A stretch of 64,000 nucleotides of DNA from Pandoraea faecigallinarum. Its GTDB lineage: Bacteria > Pseudomonadota > Gammaproteobacteria > Burkholderiales > Burkholderiaceae. How positions within the stretch are numbered: the first letter of the stretch is position 1; each line of letters starts with the position of its first letter. The notes under the pieces were generated by a model that was given only the letters and a program-made list of their open reading frames with translations, searched no databases and was not told the DNA's origin. A program made the translations under genes and the position numbers. The stretch lies in the NCBI RefSeq assembly GCF_001029105.3, contig NZ_CP011808.2, positions 186,001 to 250,000 on the forward strand, given 5' to 3'. Below are positions 9,296 to 21,764 of the stretch, in pieces.

Positions 9296-10142
9296 GGTAT
9301 TGTCAGGTTGTTTAGTTGAAACCGAGCCAAGGCACCATGGCAGAAAACGACGCTCGTTATGCTGCCATACGGGCGGAGCAAGCCCATTCCCAGCTCGCGA
9401 AAGCCTGGGTGCGCACCGCGCGTTTATGCTCGGCGTTGCGGTGATAGCGACAGCCCATGAACAGGTTCGACACCTGACCATGGACTGAGGCGAAGCGCTG
9501 CAATTGGCGTGTCGACTTAAAGCGACGCATCACTTTCTCCCGCACCCGCGTAGGCTGATGCGAATTCTCCGCCCGGTTGTTCAAACCTTTATGCTGGCGG
9601 CGTTCGACGCTTAGCCCAAGCTCGCGGTTGGCCGCCGCATAGCTGCGCAGTTTATCCGTGACGATCGCGCGCGCGCCGCCATGGCGCTTGAGCAGGCGGC
9701 GCATGAGCCGTTTGGCGGCGGCCGTGTCGCGACGGCTTTGCACCAGCACCTCAAGCAATGCGCCGTGCTCGTCGACCGCTCGCCACAGCCAATGTTTTTT
9801 GCCGTGGATTGTCACCACCACCTCGTCAAGATGCCATTTGTCGCCGCGCCTCGGGGACGTCGATCGAATACGCCCGGCGATGGCCAGACCGAACTTCGTC
9901 GCCCAGCACCGTACCGTCTCGTAGGTCAGCTCAATCCCCCGCGCGGCCAACATTTCCTCGACCATGCGTAGACTCAGCGGAAACCGATAATACAGCCACA
10001 CCGCATAGCTGATAATGTCAGGCGGAAAACGGTAGCCTTTGAACGAGATCGCCGCGTCGCTCGAGCGCTGGGGGTAACTGAAGATTTTTTCATTTCGCAT
10101 TCTATCCTCCCACCTCCCCCATCCGAACAACGTGACAATACC
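9296..10142 (-). mobile_element. IS6-family element, second type, 847 bp
   Basis: The ends GGTATTGTCAGGTTGTTTAG (9296) and, reversed, GGTATTGTCACGTTGTTCGG (10142) form the inverted repeat. It differs from the IS6 type at 7562. It inserted into an older IS6 fragment on the left and a GNAT-like gene on the right, so the two flanks were probably joined by a deletion. Confidence 0.88.
9357..10100 (-). CDS. IS6-family transposase
   Basis: ATG 10100 (MRNEKIFSYPQ) follows GGGAGGATAGA. This start is preferred over the longer open frame because the usual IS6 length is about 240 residues; here it is 247. The DDE residues are in WHLDEVVVTIHGK, AIVTDKLRSY and NNRAENSHQPTR. The protein appears intact. 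Confidence 0.9.
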   Translation of the reverse strand: MRNEKIFSYPQRSSDAAISFKGYRFPPDIISYAVWLYYRFPLSLRMVEEMLAARGIELTYETVRCWATKFGLAIAGRIRSTSPRRGDKWHLDEVVVTIHGKKHWLWRAVDEHGALLEVLVQSRRDTAAAKRLMRRLLKRHGGARAIVTDKLRSYAAANRELGLSVERRQHKGLNNRAENSHQPTRVREKVMRRFKSTRQLQRFASVHGQVSNLFMGCRYHRNAEHKRAVRTQAFASWEWACSARMAA

Positions 10143-10149
10143 CCGTGAT

Positions 10150-10525
10150 CGGATGCAAGCCCGACCCCATGAGCCGAGACTATCGATCCGTACTGGACCC
10201 GCATGTCGTTTGGGTTCGCATCGGCCCGGGCCAGAAAATGGTGGGCATGGTCGAACTGATAGAAGCCAGCGCCCATGTTCATGTCGCGAATCTCGTCGTT
10301 GCTCCCGCCTTGCAGCGGCGCGGCCTCGGAAGCCGGCTGCTCCAGTTGGCCGAGACGGCGGCACAACGCCGTCAGCGACCCCGAAGGTCGCCTGCTCATG
10401 AACGGCGAGAGGCAAACCAGCCAGCGCTTCGACGAGCGGCGTGGCGATGTGCTTGTCCGTACCGAGCGCATCGAGGGGCTCGATATTGCGGTCCTGACCA
10501 TCCAGCCAGGAGGGGCTGCCCGGGC
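10150..10525 (+). pseudogene. GNAT acetyltransferase remnant fused to another gene tail
   Basis: One frame reads VHVANLVVAPALQRRGLGSR followed by LLQLAETAAQRR, which is the acetyl-CoA binding motif A of GNAT proteins (RxxGxG/A). Its start is cut off by the IS6 end at 10142 and family similarity is lost near 10370. From there another frame (NAVSDPEGRLLMNGERQTSQ through AVLTIQPGGAARA, stop at 10529) may be the tail of a second, unrecognised gene. Both look like deletion leftovers. Confidence 0.55.
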
Positions 10526-11038
10526 ATGATCATCCGTCTTTCCAAAGCCGCCACGGTCAGCGCGATGGCCCTGCTTGCCTCGCTGGTGGCCTTCAACAAC
10601 ATCACCGATTACGCGACCAATTTCGCTTTCGTACGCCATGTGTTCCTGATGGATACAACGTTTCCTGGCAGCGGCATCCGGTATCGGTCCATCGACCAGA
10701 CGTGGGTTCATCATGCGGGCTATATCGCCATTATCGTGATGCAGACCCTCACGGCGGGGTTGTGCTGGACGGGCGCAGCCAGGCTATTGCGCACACGCCA
10801 CGCGGTTGACGCAACGTTCCGCTCGGCCCGGGCCTGGGCCGTCTCAGGACTTACGTTGGGTTTTCTGACCTGGCAGGTCAGCTTCATGACGATCGGTGGT
10901 GAATGGTTTGGGATGTGGATGTCGACGCAGTGGAATGGCCTCGAAAGCGCGTTTCGCTTCGTCGTGACGTTCCTGCTCGCACTTATCTATCTGATCGTGC
11001 CGAACGATGGCACCGGTGCGGACGCCACACCGCACTGA
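10526..11038 (+). CDS. DUF2165-family small integral membrane protein
   Basis: ATG 10526 has AGGAGGGG upstream and overlaps the end of the previous frame. The 170-residue product has four hydrophobic segments: near residues 8-25 (ATVSAMALLASLVAF), 68-90 (AGYIAIIVMQTLTAGLCW), 110-130 (ARAWAVSGLTLGFLTWQV) and 145-165 (FVVTFLLALIYLIV). Conserved DUF2165 features are FNNITDYATNFAFVRHVFLM and the GGEWFGMWMS loop. It sits in the inner membrane; its biochemical role is unknown. It is intact between IS remnants. Confidence 0.8.
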   Translation: MIIRLSKAATVSAMALLASLVAFNNITDYATNFAFVRHVFLMDTTFPGSGIRYRSIDQTWVHHAGYIAIIVMQTLTAGLCWTGAARLLRTRHAVDATFRSARAWAVSGLTLGFLTWQVSFMTIGGEWFGMWMSTQWNGLESAFRFVVTFLLALIYLIVPNDGTGADATPH

Positions 11039-11680
11039 ATCTTCCGGCAGAACCCGCCGGACTCAAGGCCATGCCCGGAAATTCGCCGCCACCGTGTGCG
11101 AGCGGCCACGCCGCGAAACAGGCGGCTGGCGACCCGTTCTCGAACGGAGCCCGGTCTGGTCGCAGATCGTGTGAGTCGGCGCAAACGCAATGCGCGCAAT
11201 GCGGCGCACACATGAACTGGCCGCTTAATTTGGTTGGCTATTCCGTTGCTTCCCTGCCCCACCTGACGCGTCGGTTCGCGGCGGGAACAGCCAGCGTGAT
11301 CCGTACGATGTCTATAAGAGGCTACGGGGAGTCGTCCTGCTGCTTGTGTTCGACGTGTATTTATCTCAGTTGCGCCTTCGCAGGGCGATGACGATACTCC
11401 CTTGACGATGATGACTGTCAGTCATTGCATACCCAAGCAGGGTTAGCAATCCTTAATGGGATACTCATTCACCGGTACATATTTTCCGAAGTTAAAACAT
11501 GAAGACCCTACCGTTAGTTAGGTACAACATGACAATTCCGGAATGGGGCCCCGGTGAGTTGGCTGAGCTAATGTTGGATCTGGTGTACGGGAGTGGGTAG
11601 CGGAAACGGAGGGAGGCGGTGGCGATTGCAGGAGAATGTTGCTTTCCAAGGTAACAAACTCAGCAACCAATCCACCACCA
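11039..11680. other. no recognised gene
   Basis: Short overlapping frames exist on both strands but none has a family match or a convincing start. The stretch 11400-11520 is more AT-rich than its surroundings. The last 90 bases are probably the leader of the IS256-type gene that follows. Confidence 0.4.
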
Positions 11681-12629
11681 TGGTCAAACGTAATCGGGAA
11701 GCGGATGGCAGTCAAGCCGCGGCAGCAGAAATCAAGGGGCCTGTCGGGCTGGACGATCTGATCCAGGAAGGCGCGCGGCAGATTATCCGGCAAGCAATCG
11801 AGGCGGAATTGAAGGCATTGCTCGAGCGGTATTCGAACGTAAAGACGCTGGACGGCCGGCGTGCAGTCGTGCGCAATGGCTATCTGCCCGAGCGTGCCGT
11901 CGTCACGGCAATTGGACCCGTGGCCGTTCAGGTGCCGAAGGTGCGTGATCGCTCGGGTTCGGGCATCCGCTTCAATTCGGCGGTCGTGCCGCCGTACGTT
12001 CGCAAATCCGTGCGCGTGTCGGCCGCACTACCGCGGCTGTACCTGCGAGGCATCTCGACGGGCGACATAAGCGAAGCCCTGAGCATCATGCTGGGCGGCC
12101 AGGTCGGCGGCCTGTCGCCGAACGTGGTGAGTCGTCTGAAGGCGCAATGGGCCGACGAGCACGCTCGGTGGAACCGGCGGGACTTGTCCTCGGCACGTTG
12201 GGTGTACTGGCGGGCTGACGGCATAGACACCGGCGTGCGCAGCGACGATTCCGATGGCCAGTGCCTGCTGGTGATCATCGGTGTCAAACCGGACGGGACG
12301 AAAGAGCGCGTGGCGATCAGTGACGGCTATCGGGAGTCGAAGGCCTCGTGGAGCGAACTGCTACTCGAGCTGAAGAATCGCGGGCTGCCGTCAGGGCCGC
12401 GGCTGGCTTGCGGCGATGGTGCGACGTGATTCCGGGCAGCGATGGAAGAAGTGTTCACGCAGACGAAGCATCAGCGCTGTTGGTTTCACAAGTTGGGCAA
12501 CGTGCTCAACGCGCTGCCGAAATCGCAGCAGGCTCGCGCCAAAAAGGTGATGCAAGACAGCTGGATGGCCCCACACGCGCTTGCGCAACCCCGGCGCGCC
12601 GCGACATCGATTTGTTCAGGACCGACTAA
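11681..12629 (+). pseudogene. IS256-family (mutator) transposase, truncated
   Basis: ATG 11681 gives MVKRNREADGSQAAAAEIKG, then RQAIEAELKALLERYSNVKT, VQVPKVRDRSGSGIRFNSAV and DGIDTGVRSDDSDGQCLLVI, the usual IS256 order. An in-frame TGA at 12427, beyond LACGDGAT, interrupts it. The frame then continues as FRAAMEEVF, QRCWFHKLGNVLNALPK and QDSWMA. Family similarity ends there, and an IS427-type element begins at 12630. The C-terminal third with the catalytic glutamate is missing. Confidence 0.85.
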
Positions 12630-13543
12630 GAGGCCAGTTCAAAAAGTCAGTTGAGTGTTTCTGAGGATGTTCCAGCAGACGAGAGAACAGCCGAGTTTGA
12701 GGAATGCTTCGTGAATATCGGCGCGCCGATCGAAGCGGATGCGAAGCCGCCGGAAACGATGGAGCCAGGAGTGGGTGCGCTCAACGACCCAACGATATTT
12801 GCCCAGCCCGCTGTCGTGTTCGGTCCGACGCTTGGCGATCATAGGTTTGATGCCTCGCTCGCGCAGTGCGCGCCGGTGCCGGGTGGAATCGTAGCCGCGA
12901 TCGGCATAGACGATACCGGGCTTCTGAAGCGGGCGGCCGCGAGCACCGCGAATCGGTGCAATCTCGTCAACGAGGCGCAGCAGCTGTGTGACGTCGGCGG
13001 CGTTCGCGCCGGTGAGGATCGCGACGATTGGGATACCGTTGGCGTCTACGAGGAGGTAGTGCTTGGAACTGGGTCGCGCCCTATCCGTGGGGTTCGGGCC
13101 AGTTTTTCGCCCGCCCCAACAGCACGCACCGACGACGAATCGACGGCGGCATGTGAGAGATCGATTTGGCCAGCTGCGCGCAGTTTGTCCAGCAGTAACT
13201 CGTGTAGCTGCTCCCATACGCCGGCCTTCTGCCAGGCGTTCAATCGTCGCCAGCAAGTGGCTCCTGAACCGAAGCCCAGGCGGGTCGGCAAATGGTTCCA
13301 GCGAATGCCGGTCTTGAGCACGAACAAGATGCCATCGAGTGCTGCTCGATCGGGCACGCGCGGGCGACCAGGATCGCTTTTCGCGCGAAGCTTCACCTCT
13401 GGCAGTAACGGTTCGATCAGTTGCCACAAATCGTCGTCAATGATCGGCGCTTGCATTCCCTCAGTCCCCGTTGCCTGGATACCTGAGGTTAACAGGTCGC
13501 CCCGAAAGTTAACAGCCCCTCTCGGGATTTTTGAACTGGCCTC
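12630..13543 (-). mobile_element. IS427-like IS5 element, 914 bp, complete
   Basis: Perfect 16-bp inverted repeats GAGGCCAGTTCAAAAA are at both ends. The 3-bp target duplication TAA is at 12627-12629 and 13544-13546. It is a different member of the same group as the element at 280-1183. A truncated relative lies at 37269-37691. Confidence 0.95.
12639..13456 (-). CDS. IS427-like transposase, two frames joined by a predicted -1 frameshift
   Basis: The first frame starts at ATG 13456 (MQAPIIDDDLWQLIEPLLPE) and ends at 13046. The second continues to 12639. Slippage on GAAAAACTGG converts AVGAGEKLART into AVGAGEKTGPNPTDRARPSS, the family sequence. Catalytic blocks AAVDSSSVRA, YADRGYDSTRH and RWVVERTHSWLHR are present. 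The element appears functional. Confidence 0.85.
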
Positions 13544-13564
13544 TAAGTAAAATGGCATCGGTAA

Positions 13565-17012
<3,448 letters not shown>

Positions 17013-17127
17013 GTGGCCGATGGGTGTCAAACCGGGCAGGCCGGTATATGGCGGTGTGAGAGGAGAACGGCCGCAAATGCTGGTGGAACTGTCGTTGCCG
17101 ACGTCGCAGCTGATGTCAGTTTTCGCA

Positions 17128-17295
17128 GAACCTGCCCGCGTCGAGCATGTGTTCGCCAGTCTGGCGCAGATGGGCGGCAAGGCCCTGCGTAGCATCGGCC
17201 TGGCACGGGCGACGCTGCGTCTGCACTGGAAAGCCGCCACGTACAACCTGCGGCGCCTGTGCTCGCTCAAGCAGGCGGGTCCCCGGCCATTCTGA
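17128..17295 (+). pseudogene. IS5-family transposase C-terminal fragment
   Basis: The frame reads ARVEHVFASLAQMGGKALRS and LARATLRLHWKAATYNLRRL, ending at TGA 17295. This is the C-terminus of classical IS5-group transposases, with the catalytic-region RVEHVF block. It is unrelated to the IS427-type elements nearby. No start or inverted repeat remains. Confidence 0.75.
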
Positions 17296-17408
17296 GGCCC
17301 CAAATGGGCTTGGAGCGGCCCAAAGCGGCCCGCGGCGGGAGCCAAGAGGCGAAAAAATCGCCCCACCAACCCTCGCGTAGCTCGCAAATGCGCTTGAGCT
17401 TGGCCCCA

Positions 17409-18190
17409 TCACCGCGAGTTTAGAACACACGCCGGTAATTCGAGGTGCCCTATAGCCGCACTGCGTAGCTGATGATGTCGGGCGGAAAACGGTAGCCTTT
17501 GAATGAGATCGCGACCTCGCTCGTGCGCTGGGGGCTGACTGAAAATTTTTTCATGTCGCATTCTATCCTTCCGCCTCCCCCATCCGAACAACCTGACAAT
17601 ACCGCCGCTCGCGCTCCCGCGTGGGCTGATGGCTATCTCAGCGCGGTTGTTGACTCGGGCCGCCGCTTTGACAAACACATGCTTCACATTGACTAGCTCC
17701 GGGAGCTCGGCTTTGGCTGCCCGATAGCTGCGCAGTTGATCGGTCACGATCTTGCGTGGCACGGGGTTCGAGCGCAGCACGTGCTTGAAGAACCGTTTGG
17801 CGGCTGCCTTGTCGCGCCGCTTCTGGAGTAGGATGTCGAGTTGCGCGCCATGCGCGTCGACGGCGCGCCACAGCAGGTAGGGTTCACCGCGCAGGCTTAC
17901 ACACATCTCGTCGAGATGCCACGTGCTACCGGGCTTGCAGCGTGCCGCTTTGACCCGATGGGCAAAACCCGCGCCAAATTTGTCGCACCAGCGGCGAATC
18001 GTCTCGTAGCTGACTATCACCCCGCGCTCGAACAGCAACGCTTCGATGTCGCGCAGGCTGAGCTGAAATCGGAAGTACCAACGCACCGCATGGCTGATGA
18101 CCGACGCCGGGAATCGGTGGCCATGATAGAGTGATTTCGGTTTTCTCATCGCGTCATCGTACGCCAACTTACCGATAACGTGACAGTGCC
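17409..18190 (-). pseudogene. chimera of two truncated IS6 elements
   Basis: The right part (18190-17603) has an IS6 end (reversed GGCACTGTCACGTTATCGG), a start at about 18149 (MRKPKSLYHGHRFPASVI), and the DDE residues in WHLDEMCVSLRG and IVTDQLRSYR, up to NNRAEIAI. There it is fused to the 5' end of the other IS6 type (17602-17448), including that element's inverted repeat and MRHEKIFSQ start. The fused frame continues to 17409 with nonsense sequence, so the C-terminus of the first transposase is lost. Confidence 0.8.
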
Positions 18191-18268
18191 ATTCTATGCA
18201 CTGGCTGCGTAAAAACCAACGCGCCCCTGGCTTCGCTTCCGCGCAACTTCGTTATCGCGACAGAACCG
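18191..18268 (+). pseudogene. IS6 3'-end fragment
   Basis: About 75 bases match the last codons and right inverted repeat (GTTATCGCGACAGAACC) of the IS6 type at 19863-20706. Only the extreme end is present. It abuts the chimeric IS6 remnant. Confidence 0.75.
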
Positions 18269-18347
18269 ATCATCTACCGTTCTTCTCCTTCTCGGTGTCA
18301 AAGCCATCAAAACAGGGAACGGTGGCTTTTGGGGTTGGCACAGAGGA

Positions 18348-19613
18348 CTAGCTATCGTACAACTGGTCGAAAAACATGAGGTCGCGTATGGCTTCAAATT
18401 TTCTACACGTTTTTTGAGGCGACTCGGTTTTCCAAAAGGAAAACGAAAGTTGGTCAGTGCGCAGCAACACTTTGAACACGGCTTTAACGTCGTCGGAGAT
18501 CGGCGGGTCCGGCTCAGACAATTGCTTGGGCAACTCTTTGACTTTGCCCATCAAATAATGGGCCACGACTACGTTATAGCCGCGGTATTTTGGCGTGGAT
18601 AAAAAGTCGGTTGCCCGCTCCAGGAAATCCCCGAGCCCCTCACAGTGCAGGATCATCATCTTTTGCTTATCTGGCAAGTTCTGGAGGCGCTGCTCAAATT
18701 CCGTGGTGTCCGGGGTGGAATCGAGATTGTGAGACGATGGGAAACCCGCCTCAACGTCTTGAGCCGCCCGTTGTCTCCACCAACCATGCACTCGCGCATC
18801 TAAGTCACGGAGTATTTCGATCGTTTTTTCAGGTGCCTGGCCTATCTCAGGACGTCTAGGTCGATCAGTGCGCAGCAGACTCTCAAGTATGTTTTTGACG
18901 TCTACGGGGATCTCCGTTCGCGGCTCATCCAAGCCGTTTGGCAAATCATCCCGTATGCCCATTAGAAACTCGGCTACGTCTTCGCTGCTGTCGCCATTGC
19001 CCGACTGCTCTATATAGGTGATGGCGCGCGGCAAAAACTCCTTTAGCCCCGCACAGTTCGCAAGCGACGTGGCGTCCTCGAGCGTCAAGGCCCGGAACCG
19101 CTCCTCGAACGTCTCGGGGACGGACGCGGTGGAGTCGGTGTCCAGGGTGGAATCGAGATTGTGAGACGATGGGAAACCCGCCTCAACGTCTTGAGCCGCC
19201 CGTTGTCTCCACCAACCATGCACTCGCGCATCTAAGTCACGGAGTATTTCGATCGTTTTTTCAGGTGCCTGGCGTATCCCAGGACGTCTAGGTCGATCAG
19301 TGCGCAGCAAACTCTCAAGTATGTTTTTGACGTCTACGGGGATCTCCGTTCGCGGCTCATCCAAGCCGTTTGGCAAATCATCCCGTATGCCCATTAGAAA
19401 TCCGGCTACGTCTTCGCTGCTGTCGCCGTTGCCCGACTGCTCTATATAGGTGATGGCGCGCGGCAAAAACTCCTTTAGCCCCGCACAGTTCTCAAGCGAC
19501 GCGGCGTCCTCGAGCGTCAAGGCCCGGAACCGCTCCTCGAACGTCTCGGGGACGGACGCGGTGGAGTAGGTGTACATGGTATGACCGAGCGGACCTAAAC
19601 GACCTACATGCAT
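18348..19613 (-). CDS. protein with three tandem 144-residue repeats, unknown function
   Basis: ATG 19613 has GGAGAAAAC just upstream and is preferred over the longer frame. The 421-residue product has two almost identical repeats (each including FEERFRALTLEDA, GLKEFLPRAITYIEQSGNGD, FLMGIRDDLPNGLDEP, VDVKNILESLLRTDRPRRP and VHGWWRQRAAQDVEAGFPSS) and a third diverged one (MMILHCEGLGDFLERATDFL, YLMGKVKELPKQLSEPDPPI). There is no signal peptide or membrane segment; the protein looks soluble and alpha-helical. A related single domain is encoded at 20833-21403, beyond the IS6. Lineage-specific effector-like proteins often look like this, but no function is claimed. Confidence 0.6.
   Translation of the reverse strand: MHVGRLGPLGHTMYTYSTASVPETFEERFRALTLEDAASLENCAGLKEFLPRAITYIEQSGNGDSSEDVAGFLMGIRDDLPNGLDEPRTEIPVDVKNILESLLRTDRPRRPGIRQAPEKTIEILRDLDARVHGWWRQRAAQDVEAGFPSSHNLDSTLDTDSTASVPETFEERFRALTLEDATSLANCAGLKEFLPRAITYIEQSGNGDSSEDVAEFLMGIRDDLPNGLDEPRTEIPVDVKNILESLLRTDRPRRPEIGQAPEKTIEILRDLDARVHGWWRQRAAQDVEAGFPSSHNLDSTPDTTEFEQRLQNLPDKQKMMILHCEGLGDFLERATDFLSTPKYRGYNVVVAHYLMGKVKELPKQLSEPDPPISDDVKAVFKVLLRTDQLSFSFWKTESPQKTCRKFEAIRDLMFFDQLYDS
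18714..19577. repeat. 432-bp in-frame tandem duplication
   Basis: Two copies begin at GGTGGAATCGAGATTGTGAG at 18714 and 19146, giving a period of 432 bp, exactly 144 codons. The copies differ at only a few positions by eye, so the duplication is recent. A third, older unit lies to the left within the same gene. Confidence 0.9.
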
Positions 19614-19862
19614 GTTTTCTCCAGGCTTGGTGGCTAGCGGGCCGCGCCACAGGGCGCTGGCCCATGTTTTGGTGCATAGGGGCAACGTTCGCGAGACGAT
19701 TCAAGCGTCGGGGTGTGAGACAACACCGACATCATAAGGAGCTTGCCGCGACATTGCCAGAGTGAGCTTTGAGGGTTCTGTCGCGATAACGGTAAGCGCC
19801 TCGCGACGACCGTTCTCGACGTCAGGGTAGCCGTTGGTTAATTTGGTGCCCACCCAATATGG

Positions 19863-20706
19863 GGTTCCGTCGCAATAGGGATAGTCAGGTAGACTCCACG
19901 GTTTCGAGCACAGAGAACCCAGTCGATGAAGCGCGCAGCCAAACCGCCGAAAAAGCCCTTGCCCGCAGGCATCGCCAAGGTCCTGAAGCGGTTGCACTAC
20001 CCGTTGGAGGTTATGTTGCAGTGCGTGCGCTGGTACGTGGCCTATTCGCTGAGCTCGCGAGATCTGGAGGAAATGATGGCCGAGCGAGGCGTGGCGCTGG
20101 ACCACTCGACGATCCATCGCTGAGTGATCAAGTGGCTGCCGGTTTTCGAGAAAGCGATACGTCGCCGCCTGCGCCCTGTCGGTGAGAGCTGGCGCATGGA
20201 CGAGACCTATATTCAGGTCAGAGGCCAGTGAAAATACCTCTACCGGGCGGTGGACAAGGCGGGCCACACCATCGATTTTCTGCTATGCGCACGCCGCGAT
20301 ACCGCCGCCGCGCGCCGGTTCTTCGAAAAAGCCACCGCCGGGCGGGGCACGCCGAAGACCGTCACCGTTGACAAAAGCGGGGCGAACCGCGCCGCGCTGC
20401 AGGCGCTGGGCGCCCAGCGCGAGACGCCCATCGAAATCCGCCAGAACAAGTACCTGAACAACCTTGTCGAGCAGGACCACCGCGCGATCAAACGGCGCGT
20501 CAGACCGATGCTGGGTTTCCAGAATTTCCGTGGTGCCCGCATTGTCCTGGGCGGCATCGAGGCCATGCACCTGATTCGCAAGGGGCAGATGCTTGCCCCA
20601 AAGGGACGCCGTGCGTCCCCTGCTGAGCAATTCTATGCACTGGCCGCGTAAAAACCAACCTGCCCCTGGCTTCGCTTCGGCGTAACTTCGTTATCGCGAC
20701 AGAACC
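19863..20706 (+). mobile_element. IS6-family element, 844 bp, dead transposase
   Basis: The left end is GGTTCCGTCGCAATAGGG, and the right end ends GTTATCGCGACAGAACC. It is the same length and type as the copy at 7562-8405. No direct duplication is seen. A solitary right-type end (GGTTCTGTCGCGATAACG) lies about 95 bp to the left at 19768, so IS6 ends have been shuffled here. Confidence 0.88.
19926..20651 (+). pseudogene. IS6 transposase with two in-frame TGA codons
   Basis: ATG 19926 (MKRAAKPPKKPLPAGIAK) opens a frame that would be about 241 residues long. TGA codons at 20121 and 20229 interrupt it. Both replace tryptophan codons that are intact in the copy at 7617 (HRWVIKWLP and RGQWKYLYR). 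The rest, including VTVDKSGANRA and LVEQDHRAIKRR, is preserved. Confidence 0.9.
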
Positions 20707-20806
20707 GTTAATCTCGCAGTTGCCCTGGCTGCACAAGGCTATCGGGTGTGTTTGATCGATGCTGCCCCCCAGCGTTTCGCGCGGGCGCCAACGCACCAGG
20801 GCTGAC
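20707..20806 (+). pseudogene. ParA-type ATPase remnant
   Basis: Directly after the IS6 end the plus strand reads NLAVALAAQGYRVCLIDAAP. This is the segment that follows the Walker A motif in ParA/Soj ATPases (usually ending LIDADPQ). It stops soon after and the rest is gone. The IS6 has cut away the P-loop. This is good evidence that a partition locus once lay here. Confidence 0.6.
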
Positions 20807-20832
20807 GTATTCCGACGCCCCCGCCGGACCGA

Positions 20833-21403
20833 TTACGCCCAGGGGTTCCAATCGGAGCGCTGCGAACTGACCATTGAGGTACCGCCGGTGAGCGCAGCCT
20901 CTGACGGCCGAAGCACGGAGCCCACCGGCGAGCACTGACGATCCACGTCGTGGCCAAACAACTGGACACCGAACACCCGAATTTTCTCGCAGATCTCCTC
21001 ATCCGACTCGTTTCCCGAAATGGGCAGCAACTGCGGTAGTCGGCGTTTGACGTCGGCCGGGATGTCCGGGTTCGGTACGTCCAGCCCCGCGGGCAAATCA
21101 TTCACGTTGCCGAACAAAAAATCAGCCACCTCCACGCCAAAGCGTTGCTGGTTTTCGCCCGACAAAAATTGTGTGGCCCGCAGCATAAACGTCCGAAGAG
21201 GCTGACATTGCGTGACCTGCGTGAGGTCGGGGCCAGCCCAGGGCGCGAGCGAGACAAGGTTAGTATTTTCTGCAAGCGGGAGAAGGGAATCTGCCGGCAG
21301 TAGGTTCTCCCCTAGCAAATAGGGGGCGTAGGCACCGTAATTGGCGACGAAATTCGCCGCTAATTTGTCGCGTACGGCCTCGAGGGTCCATTCCCTCAGC
21401 TCA
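20833..21403 (-). pseudogene. orphan copy of the 144-residue repeat domain
   Basis: The open frame has no ATG start: a TAA lies just upstream and it overlaps the end of the gene at 21396. It reads NFVANYGAYAPYLLGENLLP, LRTFMLRATQFLSGENQQRF and DFLFGNVNDLPAGLDVPNPD, then VKRRLPQLLP. This aligns with the repeat unit of the protein at 18348-19613 (FLMGIRDDLPNGLDEP, VDVKNILESLL). It is either a decayed gene or one read by re-initiation from the overlapping upstream gene. Confidence 0.5.
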
Positions 21404-21764
21404 CATTGTTATCGGCATCCACGATTTGGACGCCCTCCCATGTTTCGCAAAACTTGATCTCGCGACCGCCTCGCGTATGCACGCTGACTTCAGCGCCAGG
21501 CCCTCTTTGCCTCGGCGAAGCCTCGATCGAGCGATGAAGTTTGACGGCCGCTTCGCGGAACTCCGCCCTTTTCGGGATCACGTTGCACCAGTCTTCCACC
21601 ATATACAGGATGCCGTAGCCAATGCCCAGAGTGAGCACACCGATCAAGCCCTTGACGACTTTTGTGCAGGGGGTGTTTTCGTAATTGCCCGCCGCCTGAC
21701 CGAAGTCGCTTTCCTCCGGGGCCGAGAGCGCGCGGAAAAAGGTGTTGCCAGAAATATGGTCCAT
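21396..21764 (-). CDS. small one-helix membrane protein, unknown function
   Basis: ATG 21764 has GGAGG 10 bp upstream. The 122-residue product starts MDHISGNTFFRALSAPEESD, has one hydrophobic stretch at about 37-57 (VVKGLIGVLTLGIGYGILYM), and ends in a charged domain (SVHTRGGREIKFCETWEGVQ). The longer open frame upstream has no codon logic and is ignored. No family was recognised. The short polar N-terminus and genomic company could suit a secreted accessory protein, but this is only a possibility. Confidence 0.5.
   Translation of the reverse strand: MDHISGNTFFRALSAPEESDFGQAAGNYENTPCTKVVKGLIGVLTLGIGYGILYMVEDWCNVIPKRAEFREAAVKLHRSIEASPRQRGPGAEVSVHTRGGREIKFCETWEGVQIVDADNNVS

Noticed and set aside
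18714..19577. Repeats that might be mistaken for a CRISPR array
   Set aside because: The 432-bp units are in-frame coding duplications and the 11-bp units at 63050-63178 have no spacers. No short repeat-spacer pattern or cas gene is present anywhere in the window.
19926..20651. TGA read as tryptophan (code change)
   Set aside because: Although several TGA codons replace tryptophan in IS copies, many intact genes in the window end in TGA and use TGG for tryptophan.
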